Source of the DNA: Reticulitermes speratus
Lineage: Eukaryota > Arthropoda > Insecta > Blattodea > Rhinotermitidae
Reading direction: 5' to 3'
Length of the DNA: 64,000 nt
Assembly (NCBI GenBank): GCA_021186555.1
Contig: JAJKFL010000427.1
Coordinates: 15,482,005-15,546,004 of the forward strand
The translations under genes were made by a program, and so were the position numbers. The notes beneath the pieces are model-generated. The model worked only from the letters and a program-made list of their open reading frames with translations, was not told the origin of the DNA and searched no databases. Positions 41,975 through 51,720 of this stretch are shown piece after piece (the first letter of the stretch is position 1; the number at the start of each line of letters is the position of its first letter).

Positions 41975-42220
41975 TCAGGGAGTAGAAGTATAGCTCCAGT
42001 CATTTTTAACCTCGGAACTAGATGGAGATGAGTGGTCATCTTCACGCTCCGACCGCTTTACATTCGAAGAAAGAAACCTCATGCACATTGAATAGGAGGC
42101 TAGGTGGGTCTCAAAGCCCCTCTGGATGCTTCGTAGACAAAAACAATTTCTTCTGCATGAAGGGAATCGAAACACAATATCTTGATCTTCCAGTCCGTGG
42201 AATGCTGATGTTACACTAAT
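41975..42220 (-). mobile_element. SINE C
   Basis: TTTTTAACCTCGGAACTAGA, TGGTCATCTTCACGCTCCGA, CATTGAATAGGAGGCTAGGT, GGGTCTCAAAGCCCCTCTGG, GAAGGGAATCGAAACACAAT (B box, minus) and TCTTCCAGTCCGTGGAATG. Diverged but nearly full length. Confidence 0.7.
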
Positions 42221-42599
42221 ATAAATATTATAATACACTCGTCGGCGAGAGAAAGTCGATGAAGAAACCTCGTGCAGTCAACGCGAGTCACACGAATATT
42301 CCACATTTAAGAACAGTGGAAAGTTGAAGCATAAGAAGCCGTACGAATAACACGCATAAGAAAACCGAGTCCGGTTGGTGAATGAGAGAATTTAGAAAAC
42401 AATTAAGCGGCATTAAAGTGGCAGTAGTAAAAACAAAGCCGGAATCGTCAGTGGCGATGTGCGTGTCTTAAGGACTCTTGTACTGGCTGCTGAAGTGACA
42501 GCTTAACTCACTACATCGCCCCTAGGTATGGAAGACTTACACCCTGTAAAGGAAGACCGTGGCGCGAGAGTCGCTTGCTGTTAATAATTGTACAGTGCG
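42221..42599. other. Unassigned sequence
   Basis: 42420-42590 is mildly GC-richer, but no exon frame with splice sites was found on either strand. Confidence 0.3.
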
Positions 42600-42885
42600 A
42601 GACTGGAGGTCCTCACAGTGGTGTAGCTAAGGACTCAAGTCTTGTGGGATGTTATGACGTGTCGACGAATAAATAGTTATCGATGTTTTTAAAGATCTTC
42701 AGGTGGTCACACAGAAGAGTGTTCACGGCGTTTCGGAGAATTGTTGTGCCTTCGTCTTCAGGGTCACGCAGTTCCTTCCTTTTGGAGTGCTTGACCATGA
42801 AGATAAAAACATTACAACCTTTCGAAACGTCGGGAACTATTTACCAGTCGACACGGCGTAATATCCCAGAAGAATTCAGTCTTTA
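42600..42885. repeat. G fold-back element, expanded
   Basis: Tail and outer arm: GCGAGACTGGAGGTCCTCAC, GTGGTGTAGCTAAGGACTCA, GTCTTGTGGGATGTTATGAC. It has two minus-type segments (ATCGATGTTTTTAAAGATCT and ACGGCGTTTCGGAGAATTGT) and one plus arm (ATGAAGATAAAAACATTACA, CCTTTCGAAACGTCGGGAAC, CGACACGGCGTAATATCCCA, GAAG). Two minus arms against one plus arm repeats the arrangement seen at 28255-28520. Confidence 0.65.
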
Positions 42886-43104
42886 ATGATTTTGTACTTC
42901 GAATTATTTCGTATTAAATTCGATTCTGGCTGTAAACAACACGACAGATATATGGAAGTAAAAAACACACGTAGTGTTAACTTCGAAACTAGATGGACGG
43001 GGAAGTTATATCGAAGTTCTGGCCGCTTTGACTCACTGAAAATTTTCCTGACATGCTTTCCTGAGGAAGACGAAACCAGAAAAATTGTTGTATGTTAGTA
43101 TGTG

Positions 43105-43220
43105 ACACCATGTAGATTGGTAGATAGGTACCGACATTTCGGAGATGAAAGCAGTACGGCTTTCTATAACGATGGTACCTATCCACCAAGCTACACGTTG
43201 TCACATTCTCCAAAACACAG
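43105..43220. repeat. G-prime inverted dimer
   Basis: GTGACACCATGTAGATTGGT, AGATAGGTACC on the left pair with GGTACCTATCCACCAAGCTA, CACGTTGTCAC on the right. The centre is GACATTTCGGAGATGAAAGC, AGTACGGCTTTC. Imperfect arms of about 35 bp. Confidence 0.7.
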
Positions 43221-43254
43221 TTCACAGTGGCCGCCATGAGAACATTAAATGTCA

Positions 43255-43425
43255 CAAAGATAAATCCAGCCAATATCCTCGTAACCTATTTCTCTATGTT
43301 CAATTTCAATATTATCCTCTCATTGCCTACTATATCTCCCCCTTCAGCTTTCCCGACTAAAATTTTGTACGCATTTCTCTGCTCTCCAAACTTGTGTCAT
43401 GTGACTCGCAAAAATCAGTCGATCA
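43255..43425 (-). mobile_element. LINE-A fragment
   Basis: AAATCCAGCCAATATCC, TTTCAATATTATCCTCTCAT, GCCTACTATATCTCCC and CCCGACTAAAATTTTGTACG follow the reverse-complement LINE-A order around GRPRRRW-DNI and the VGKPEG region. Confidence 0.5.
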
Positions 43426-43454
43426 ACTGACTAATAATACGTATATATATATAA

Positions 43455-43740
43455 TGCAGTCCAACACACTATTTTTGTTATAAAATTGCTACATGTTTCG
43501 GCCCGATCGGGTCATTATCAAGCCTGCAAAATGTACAAAAGGACTCTAGTTGTATAAGTACAGTTATCGTTCTACGGACAGAGATCATTTCCTCACAATT
43601 TTTTTTAAAATTATATTCACTGTAGCAAAATTCAACTTATTGCAGCTGAAACAGTAAAACAAAATTCTACTTTTATTTGTGCTTATCAATTGAGGAAGCT
43701 TTTTACCTTATGAATTATAAAGTCTCAGTCTGTGGTGTGT
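43455..43740 (-). repeat. G-class element, copy of the 61730 family
   Basis: Block order shared with 61730-62060: GTTATAAAATTGCTACATGT, TTCGGCCCGATCGGGTCATT, ATCAAGCCTGCAAAATGTAC, AAAAGGACTCTAGTTGTATA. Then a looser AT-rich stretch. On the minus strand the motif is TTGATAA, T, GACCCGATCGGGCC, GAAACATG. The self-complementary CCCGATCGGG forms the stem. Confidence 0.7.
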
Positions 43741-44189
43741 CTAAAATTACACTACGAAATAAACAGGATTTTGAATTAGTAGGTAGTTGGCATTAACAGG
43801 CATCAGATGAGAAACGGGCTAGATACCAAAGACCGGCGTACCGTACACCAAAGCTGGTGTGTACAGGAAACAGGTGAAGGAACTGGCGAGTCCAAGCAAG
43901 CACGAGAACGTATTAGTTGCTACAAATTATCATCATATCTTGAACAGACTGTTTGAAAGGAGTCAACATACACAAGTGCTTATTAATATCCACTTATACC
44001 GGTAATATGAGTCCGTACAAGTCGGTGTGTTAATAACGCTAAATAGGATCAAAGCTGCAACACGCATATAAGACATCCTCAGTGTAATCTGTAAAGTATT
44101 ACAGATAATATCACTGGAAGTGGGAAGTTGTCTGCAGGTAGCAAAGTGTAAGCACGTCTGGGGCCACAGAAACCTTCGCGCGTTGTGCA
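43741..44189. other. Unassigned sequence
   Basis: A plus-strand frame without ATG is open over 43823-44005 (60 codons), but no acceptor supports it. Confidence 0.3.
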
Positions 44190-44405
44190 GTTCAAATTAT
44201 TCTTGTGAATTCCAGTTATCTGCTGCAAATTAATTTTCCAGAAAGTATCTAATTTTCAAAGTTCAAATATCGGCCATTTAGATAACAGGAGCTTAGGGAA
44301 AACCAACATAAACCTCTGTAAAATAGCTCGATTTGAGCTCGACAATGGACCTGGCACAATGGAAAGCACTGTCTAGTTTAACTCGACACTGGACAGATAA
44401 CCGTT
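44190..44405 (+). repeat. Dispersed repeat I, copy 1
   Basis: Shared with 55085-55290 in order: TGTGAATTCCAGTTATCTGC, AAATTAATTTTCCAGAAAGT, TCTAATTTTCAAAGTTCAAA, GGCCATTTAGATAACAGGAG, AGGGAAAACCAACATAAA, ATAGCTCGATTTGAGCTCGA (a small hairpin), CAATGGACCTGGCACAATGG. About 200 bp, no coding frame, unclassified. Confidence 0.65.
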
Positions 44406-44769
44406 ATTTCTGCCACGTTATTCGCGCCAAATGATGTCCGTTTACAACGTTTCTGCTGACAGTGATGTGGCAGGAATTGTATTACATCCGGCATATAGAT
44501 TTATTGTCTAAAGGTCCCGAGTTCGAGGATATGAAAGTGGGATATGTGTCAAAGATGCTTCCTGTACCTAGAATTCAGCGTTTTCACATGATTATGATTA
44601 AAAAATCTGATAACACAAGAAGAGAATTGTTTGGACTTTAGGGAATTCATTCCACGGAACGAAGTCTCGCTTTTTAAGCTGATAGTGTCACAGTTTGTTA
44701 AAAAAATTCCCCTTTACCTCTGTATTCTGTAAGTTTATTCGGCTGCTCACGTTATAAGACCATTAGATT
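44406..44769. other. Unassigned sequence
   Basis: Nothing recognised with confidence. GTTTGTTAAAAAAATTCCCC near 44694 may be the 3-prime edge of the next LINE-A copy. Confidence 0.3.
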
Positions 44770-44965
44770 ATATTCCGAGTCAGGTAAATCCAGTCTTCAA
44801 TCCCCACATTTTTTATTAACTTATTAATTTTAATATTACCCTCTCATGTGCGATTAGCTCTCGCAATTGCTACGTTACCTTCAAATTTTGCCACTAAATA
44901 TGTGCCGGTTACATGTCCCACACATACAATCTCTTTGATTTCATCATTTTATTAATATTTGGTGA
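44770..44965 (-). mobile_element. LINE-A fragment
   Basis: AGTCAGGTAAATCCAGTCTT, TTTTAATATTACCCTCTCAT, CTACGTTACCTTCAAATTTT and GTTACATGTCCCACAC correspond to reverse-complement LINE-A from the WIGLAQD region to RWAGHV. GATTTCATCATTTTATTAAT and ATTTGGTGAGACATATGA then extend towards SPNI. Confidence 0.55.
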
Positions 44966-45094
44966 GACATATGAGATATGGAGTTCTTCAATGTGCACCT
45001 CTCTTGTGACTCACATTCCTTCCTCCCTATGTCAAAATATTGTCCTTACACCCTGAGCTCAAACATCCTCAGTCTACGAACTTCCCCCGGATTA

Positions 45095-45662
45095 CAGAAA
45101 AGTTTCCTTTTTCTTTTTCTCTATGGCTCGACAGCCCTATATGGGCCTGGGCCTCCTCGTTTCGTCGAGGTTTCATGATCACACACACCACAGTCGGTAG
45201 GACTCCTCTGGACGAGGGACCAGCCCGTCGCAGAGACCTCTACCTGACATCACACAACACTCACAAGAGACAGACATCCATGCCCCCGGTGGGATTTTTT
45301 TTTCAATCCCGTTTTTCCTTTTTGATCCATTTTGTACTGATAAATCCTTCCGTCCTTCTTCATGTCACTTAAGTTCCATACTAGTCCTTATACAACAAAC
45401 ACAACACAAACATCCATGCCCCCGGTGGGATTCAAACCCACGATCCCAGTAAGCGAGTGGCCGAAGACCGACGCCTTAGACCGCAGGGCCACTGGGATCG
45501 GCTGGATTCGAACCCACGATCCTAGTAAGCGAGCGGCTGCAGACCCACGCCTTAGACCGCACGGCCATTGGGATCGGCATTCGAACCCACAATCCTAGTA
45601 AGCGAGCGGCCGAAGACCCACGCCTTAGACCGCACGGCCACTGGGATCGGCAGAAAAGTTTC
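45095..45662 (-). mobile_element. Compound SINE A with three tandem heads inside one 12-bp TSD
   Basis: CAGAAAAGTTTC at 45095-45106 and 45651-45662 is a perfect 12-bp TSD around 544 bp of minus-strand SINE A material. From 5-prime to 3-prime on the minus strand: a tRNA-like head (45650-45579), a second head (45578-45503), a third head (45502 to about 45427), a 114-bp foreign segment with poly(A) (45411-45298), then the SINE A body and tail, ending in an A/G-rich run next to the left TSD. Each head keeps its A-box region (GGCCGTGCGGTCTAAGGC; GGCCCTGCGG in the third) and a B box GGTTCGAAT (GGTTTGAAT in the third). One flanking TSD implies one insertion of the multi-headed unit, or head amplification after insertion. 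Confidence 0.9.
45298..45411 (-). mobile_element. Poly(A) retroposed segment inside SINE A, 22-bp direct repeats
   Basis: CATCCATGCCCCCGGTGGG followed by ATT occurs on both sides (about 45277-45297 and 45412-45433). On the minus strand the insert starts TTTGTGTTGTGTTTGTTG, contains GACATGAAGAAGGACGGAAG and ATGGATCAAAAAGGAAAAAC, and ends GGGATTG plus poly(A). Direct repeats and poly(A) fit LINE-machinery insertion of a short RNA 3-prime end into the SINE. Alternatively it is the body of another SINE sharing the same head, fused by template switching. Confidence 0.65.
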
Positions 45663-46324
45663 ATACCTATAAAAATACAAGACGCAAATCTATATGCCAG
45701 CATATATTAATCTTTACATTTTTTTTTTTAGACCGAAGACGGAAAGCCACAAGATTTTGAAGTTAATTGCAGGAAAAATTTCCCCGAATTTAATCTGATA
45801 TCAATTTCTTCATGAATGCAATTTTGAGTTGTTTACTGTCCTTCCCAAATATCTGAACTTTGCCACATTTCCGAAGGATATTAAACAGGCAATTAAGCCT
45901 AAATTAAATGTAGCTACCCGACATAAACTGCAAACAACTGAAGTCTCCCAAATCAGACCGCACTTCCTCGATGTGCGAGACGGGCAGTGACAATTACCGG
46001 GCTGTTCAACGAAGCGAATCAAGGAGGGGACTTTATTAGCTACAGTACCGCTACGGCAGCCTCTGACGTTTCACGCAAAGTCATTGCGACAAGACGTAAC
46101 AAAGTCACTTGCACATTATTTCCACCAACCTCGAATTCAATTGAACTGGCTCCGGATAGGGTATGTAATTGTCTTTTGTGATGCTGGTGATGAACAAAAA
46201 TTCCCCAATAACAGGAGAGGATTTAGAGTGATTATTCCCCGAAAAAAGCATTGTAATTACACATAAGGTGCAATTTCAGATTTGATGTTCTCAGTGCAAT
46301 GTCTTTGAAAACTGCTATCCACAA
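45663..46324. other. Unassigned sequence
   Basis: A T run lies at 45719-45730. No exon or shared repeat recognised. Confidence 0.3.
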
Positions 46325-46394
46325 AGATGTGACATCGTATAGTATAGTATAATTTTACCGACGTTTCAGAGGATCTTGCTTCCTTAATCATCGA
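46325..46394 (-). repeat. G-prime element fragment
   Basis: GATGTGACATCGTATAGTAT, TTTACCGACGTTTCAGAGGA and TCTTGCTTCCTTAATCATCG: outer arm, GACGTTTC block and the CTGAAG-side block of G-prime in minus orientation. Confidence 0.5.
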
Positions 46395-46545
46395 GGCCAC
46401 ATTGTGTCCACTCAGTTTAATTAAGTGCCTTGTAAGGTTCTTACAATAAACAGCCACTGTTTCCCTAAACAGTATTAACCGACTGGTCATTCTCATGGAA
46501 ACAATGTTTTCTGTGAGGTAGGAATTGTATATTTATATTTAATGT
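46395..46545 (-). repeat. Dispersed repeat F
   Basis: GTTCTTACAATAAACAGCCA, CTGTTTCCCTAAACAGTATT, AACCGACTGGTCATTCTCAT and TTTTCTGTGAGGTAGGAATT follow reverse-complement F. Confidence 0.6.
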
Positions 46546-46562
46546 AGATTAATTTTAGTCTT

Positions 46563-46705
46563 TGGCCGTGCCTTGGCTGAGGCGGTTAGTTGCCGGCCTC
46601 TCACCGCGAAGGCCCGGAGTGTTGTAGTCGACACAGCAGCACTGTGATAGTCTTGGCTCCGGGTACTGTAGTTCTCTTCTGTCAGTGTCATTCAACCAAT
46701 GCTCC
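46563..46705 (+). mobile_element. SINE B, 5-prime half
   Basis: Head on the plus strand: TGGCCGTGCCTTGGCTGAGG, CGGTTAGTTGCCGGCCTCTC, ACCGCGAAGGCCCGGAG. The B box is destroyed (GTGTTGTAGTC). The body ends TCTGTCAGTGTCATTCAACC, AATGCTCCAT. Confidence 0.75.
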
Positions 46706-46800
46706 ATATTCATACTTTCCTTAATACCAGCATACTTTTATCAGAAGGACAAGCGGCCTAAGCCTGGGAATCTTAAAACAAAGTACTGCTCTGTCGGATA
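46706..46800 (+). repeat. Dispersed repeat P, core
   Basis: CTTTTATCAGAAGGACAAGC, GGCCTAAGCCTGGGAATCTT resembles CTTTACCAGAAGGACGAGTG, GGCACTGCCTGGAAACTTTC at 32191. Confidence 0.45.
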
Positions 46801-47579
46801 TAGGGAGCACTGGACAGAAATGTGCAACCAATTTTTTGGGAGGGGAGAAGCCCATTTTCAAAGGGTTATACACCATCTACAGCGTTGAAGACCCTGTAGC
46901 AGTAACAATATTCTATATCTGAATCTGGTTGAAGATATCGTTTCGAATCTTGGTCTTGTTACTAATAGGACTGAAATAATGCATTACTTTCTACACTCTT
47001 TCCAGGAACTACCGGGATATCTCGTGCTCTGAAATGTAGCAAGACTTTATAGTTCCAAACCTTTATATTTACGTGTCATAATCATTTTATTAACTTATTA
47101 CAGGCTATATAACACATGCAGTAGATACAGCGTTGTTAAATAACCTAAGAATCAGTAATTCATATTTATTCAGTTACAGAGGCTTTGTTAAGTTGTGATT
47201 CATCAGGAGGAACGCATAGGCTTATGTGATATAATGACAGGCAAACAGGATTGGTCAGTATGCTAGAAGCATTATATGGCCACGCCCAGTTTGTGGGCAG
47301 GACAACCTTCGGACTAATTACTAGAAAGTGGTTCATAACTGTCTGATGATGATTATGTTATTGTATGAATACACCCACTGTTAGTGGAATGAGGTCCCAT
47401 ATATTTTGCATAACAAATCGGCATACAAATATAGTATATATTCCCCTGAGCATTAAAGGGTATTACTTATCCACCTTATATTTAAGTCAGATAACAGCCT
47501 AAATATATGTTAATATAATAGTAATTACACCGTGACAAAGTACTCTACTATACTGACATGTGTGTAATAGACACTTTCG
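46801..47579. other. Unassigned sequence
   Basis: Nothing recognised. Confidence 0.3.
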
Positions 47580-47998
47580 TTTTAGTAAAAGAAACAAATT
47601 TTCGGAAGTTTTAGTAAAAGAAACAAATTTTCGGAAGTTTTAGGAAAGAAAGAAATTTTCGGAAGTTTTAGTAATAGAAACAAATTTTCGGTAGTTTTAG
47701 TAAAAGAAACAAATTTTCGGAAGTTTTAGTAAAATAAACAAATTTTCGGAAGTTTTAGTAAAAGAAACAAATTTTCGGAACAAATTTTCGGTAGTTTTAG
47801 TAAAAGAAACAAATTTACGGAAGTTTTAGTGAAAGAAACAAATTTTCGGAGGTTTTAAGTAAAAGAAACAATTTTCGGAAATCTTAGTGAAAGAAACAAA
47901 TTTTCGGAAGTTTTAGTAAAAGAAAGAAATTTTCGGAAGTTGTAGTAAAAGAAACAAATTTTCGGAAGTTTTAGTAAAAGAAACAAATTTTCGGAAAT
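47580..47998. repeat. Minisatellite, 29-bp unit, about 14 copies
   Basis: Unit TTTTAGTAAAAGAAACAAAT, TTTCGGAAG, exact 29-bp spacing in the first units (47582, 47611). One truncated unit near 47778 and several single-base variants (AGAAAGAAAT, GGTAG, TTACGG) are visible. The lysine/leucine-rich minus-strand frame across it is a by-product. Confidence 0.95.
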
Positions 47999-48154
47999 TG
48001 ACTTCACTTGCATCGTCAGGTAAACGTATTCTATTACGTCAGTCAGAGAAGCTAATCTGTATGCAGCGATAACGTTCATGTCAAATTTCGTGAAAATCAG
48101 TCAATAGCTTCAAAAGTTCAAAGTTGCGACATAGAGACAGTATGATGACAAAAG

Positions 48155-48310
48155 GATCTGCGCTCCTCTGGAATATTACGCAGCTTGAAGTGGTAATCCT
48201 TTTCGGGACAACGTATCTGTCCCATCTTCAAAGGTCAAGCGCTTGACCCTTGAAGATGGGCTCAGATCTGATCAACATCGCGGCGGAAGCCTGAAATCAT
48301 GGCGTGACGA
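48155..48310. repeat. G inverted dimer
   Basis: Left arm: CTCCTCTGGAATATTACGCA, GCTTGAAGTGGTAATCCTTT, TCGGGACAACGTATCTGTCC, CATCTTCAAAGGTCAAGC. The right arm is shortened: GCTTGACCCTTGAAGATGGG, CTCAGATCTGATC. The G tail then follows in reverse (CATCGCGGCGGAAGCCTGAA). The right arm has lost its CGAAACG block. Confidence 0.75.
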
Positions 48311-49094
48311 GCTTACTTTCTTTTCTTCTTTCTTTAAGAAATAAAAGTACGACCCAAAAGAGTATCTGAAAAACAAATCCCTAAGCTCTTGTGCCAATAT
48401 GAACCTTAAATAAAAGATTCTAGACACAACTGATAGAAATGTGGATCAGTTTTGATTAATGTTTCCGTAATGTGCGATTAGGCTAATCTGTGATAACATC
48501 ACTTGATGACTGAGCCACTATTAGAGATAAGGCATTACTGAATCGATTAATTCTGAGCTCTTTAATGACACTGTATGAGCTGCAGACATTAATTTGCGTC
48601 TATTGAAAAGTAAGGATGGTTTTGAAAAAAAATTTATTATTTATATCGTAGGGGGAAAATTTCATATCTTATCACTACCGGCACTCGACAGGAAGAAGTA
48701 AGGAAAGCCAGACAAGCTATAGATCATGAAAGTCGGTTTCAAACGAGGTACTTCAGGATATAAAACGGACACATTATTAAAAAAGCCAACCTCAGTGACG
48801 CATCATGAAATTTGTGGGTCCCGACGCAGCAGCAAAGACAACACACTTCGGACACACAATCTACTAGCTACAAAATTTTATTAAATTTTAAACGCTGGTG
48901 CCAAAATGCAACTAATATGTTATGTGCAAATGTACCGACACATCGATATGTTACGTCATTAAATTAGGTACGACCAGATTCAGTTCTCAAGTTTAGCAAG
49001 CCTGATAAGAAATCCGTTTAGAAAAGCATGGAAGAAGGAAGAAAAGCGGGGTGCCGTTTATCTATTAAAAAGTTGTCCGTATACACGCCATGAA
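48311..49094. other. Unassigned sequence
   Basis: Nothing recognised. Confidence 0.3.
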
Positions 49095-49310
49095 GATTAT
49101 ACAGGTGGAGGTATGGCTCTACTCATTCTTGCCCTTGATATTAGATTGAGGTGGTTGGTCAGCCTCATGGCCTAGCCGCCTTACCCCCGGGGGAAGAACG
49201 ATCGGTGCTCACCGAACAGGAGGCCGTGTGGGCCAACACGCTGGATTAGAAAGTGTGCAGAAGAAAAAAATCTTGCTACTACCAGGATTCGAAACGAGTA
49301 CCATCCATCC
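49095..49310 (-). mobile_element. SINE C, diverged
   Basis: GAGGTATGGCTCTACTCATT, CTTGCCCTTGATATTAGATT, CAGCCTCATGGCCTAGCCGC, CTTACCCCCGGGGGAAGAAC, GATCGGTGCTCACCGAACAG, GAGGCCGTGTGGGCC and CAGGATTCGAAACGAGTACC (B box, minus). Confidence 0.7.
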
Positions 49311-50107
49311 CGTGTATATTTATGTTACTTGCCTGATATAAGAAGAATCACAGGCACCTATTAGCAATTAACAGAACAAAACTGATGGAATGGTTGAGAT
49401 GGTGTGGAGTCAATATCGATGTTTTCAAAATACAGTATCAGAGATTTTGCAAGTTGTAAAAAAGAAGACAAAACACCTTTAAATTTATATGGGCCCCCTA
49501 GTAGTGTTGGTCCTGGTTCATTGTACGGCCTACAAAAATCTGAGGAAAACCATAAAGCAGGCCGTGACTATCCAACAGAATACTTCTTAAAACAAGACAA
49601 TTCATTTAATGAAAACATCAGCTCCAGGATCCACATGCATATATTGTTCGCAAACATATAAATCTCACGGGAGGTATTATGACAATTAACTAGTGCAAAC
49701 AGTGATAATTTGTTTGTGTATCGTTATTCAGTTGCCAGTGATAACACCTAAACAAGATGGCGAAGTATACACAGCGCTAATTGATGCTGTCGGCCAGTTG
49801 CGTTTTATTAACCTATGCCTGTGTTATTCCGTTCGTAATAGCGACTTCTGTGAAAAAAATCTATTTATATATAATGGCCAATCAGAAAGAAAAGCCTTCT
49901 GTTGTTCATTTCATGTCAATTACAATGTGGACACACAAAAATTTCAGAGAACTGCACTACTTCATTGCTGAAAACATATATATTTTTGAATGGCGTCTTC
50001 ATTTTTGTCGACAGTCTTCTGTCACCTCTCAAAAACAGCATGCGTTGCCTCTTGATAAAAGTTGCTATCCCTCCTCTGCAGCCACATGTATATACATATA
50101 AAAGCAA
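49311..50107. other. Unassigned sequence
   Basis: Overlapping frames at 49404-50101 on the plus strand have no recognisable domain and no convincing splice sites. Confidence 0.3.
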
Positions 50108-50413
50108 AGGGTAAAGCAATCCCATTACAGGCCTTGACAGGCCCTTAGGCTTCCAGGAGGTTGAAGCTCCCAGATTTCTAGACAATCGGCACATGAAGGT
50201 GGTAAGCTTGTCAATCCTACGCACCGGCTTCCTTTACCCCCCAGGAAATATTGCTGGTTCTCATTTCTGTTAGAGGCTGAGTCGACCCCATGGCCATAGT
50301 GCGACCGAAAGGATTATGTCAATAAAAAATTCAAATGATACCATCGGGAATCGAACCCGCGACCTTCCGGCTTGTAGCGTAGTGCCTCAACTAACTGCGC
50401 CACCGCGTGCCCC
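50108..50413 (-). mobile_element. SINE D, full length
   Basis: Reverse-complement SINE D: GGTAAAGCAATCCCATTACA, GGCCTTGACAGGCCCTTAGG, GGCACATGAAGGTGGTAAGC, GAACCCGCGACCTTCCGGCT and CTAACTGCGCCACCGCGTGC (complete head). An AT- and CA-rich stretch follows. Confidence 0.92.
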
Positions 50414-51489
50414 ATACATACACACATATATACATAAATATACATTTAATAGCTAGGAGTACATCTGCCTATCCATCTGTACATGCATCCCACCCTGTTC
50501 TTCCAAATCAGCATATCGCAAAAAAAGGGTAAGAAAAACAAATGTTCATTTTGTTGACAAAATACGAGAAATCTAGATTTTGCTATATCGAAAATAACGA
50601 CAGTTGAGAATCGTCCGGGGAAATCCAACTTAGCTCCGTTCCTCCAATTAGGGGAAATCCGTTGTTTACTGCGCGCTACGAAATGATAGCTAGGGGAAGA
50701 CCGAAAGGAATGTCGTTGTTAATATATGAGGGAATATCGTCTGACCTGGAAGTTTTGGGTTCGAGCATCAGCTTGCAGACTACCTCTCTTAACTAACCTT
50801 GTTACGCGATATGACCCTGTCGCACTACGACAATATCTCGGCAGCTACGTAACCACTCACTTCCTCACTATTTTCCAGTCACAATTACTCGTATATTACG
50901 TGATGTAGTACAATGCATGTAAAGGAAGCACAGTTAAGGAACCCCTGAATAATCACCTCCAATAATAGGAGCTAGTAATTAATTAATTAATCCAAGAGAT
51001 TAATTATAATTCCTGCGTGTTTTAAACAGTTCAAGCATGAAATTCAAATAAATATTACATAAATTCAATTTCTATATCACAGAAAACACTGCGTACCTAT
51101 TGCAAGGATAAATCCAATAATGCTCTTTGGAAAATAAGAACTTTATTGTTAAAACCATATAAAATATATAAATACACCGTGCTGGCGAAATGCAGAATGT
51201 TTCGGTGTTAAAGCACATGGCAAACATAGTAACAACTGTGCGTCACATAGTAAATTTTGTTTGTATGCATGTAGCTATGTATTTATATATCATATGTTGC
51301 TTTTGAATGAAAGTATGCACGCACAGACAAATTTATATTGACATTTAATTGCACAGCCAGTGAGCACATGCTCCTAAAACATTCTGACGTTAACATGCCA
51401 CCTGCCTTACTCCATGGGTCAATATATGCTTTGAGCAACACACAGATACTGAATCTGCCAAGAAATTCTATGTTCTAAGGATCTAGAAA
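50414..51489. other. Unassigned sequence
   Basis: TTTTGGGTTCGAGCATC at 50753 looks like a stray B box, but no A box or body is recognised. 50980-51000 has a short TTAA-rich repeat. Confidence 0.3.
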
Positions 51490-51720
51490 TTTCATTACCG
51501 TGTTCCATAAAGGAAAGTTAGAAGGAAGGATAGAAATGACGGGACGACGAGGAAGAAGGCGTAAGCAGCTACTGGATGACCTTAAGGAACAGAGAAGATA
51601 CTGGAAATTGAAAGAGGAAGCATTAGATTACACCCTGTGGAGAACTCGCTTTGGAAGAGGCTACGGACCTGTCGTCAGACAGACTGCAGAATGAATAAAA
51701 CTGTAAAGCGTGAACAAGAA
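51490..51720 (+). mobile_element. LINE-B, 3-prime coding end
   Basis: From 51515 the translation reads GKLEGRIEMTGRRGRRRKQL, LDDLKEQRRYWKLKEEALDY, TLWRTRFGRGYGPVVRQTAE and a stop at 51692-51694. This is the C-terminal end of a second non-LTR retrotransposon lineage, also present at 54425-54935. It is intact to its stop codon but 5-prime truncated, so it is not a gene. Confidence 0.85.

Noticed and set aside
43823..44005. Open 60-codon plus-strand frame without ATG
   Set aside because: No acceptor or donor is compatible with the frame, and open frames of this length are expected by chance.
45427..45650. Three tandem tRNA genes
   Set aside because: A and B boxes are present, but the heads join SINE bodies elsewhere and do not fold into complete cloverleaves with anticodon arms that I can support. 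They are SINE heads.
51500..51694. Intact 64-codon basic protein
   Set aside because: It is the C-terminal coding end of LINE-B, 5-prime truncated, not an independent gene.
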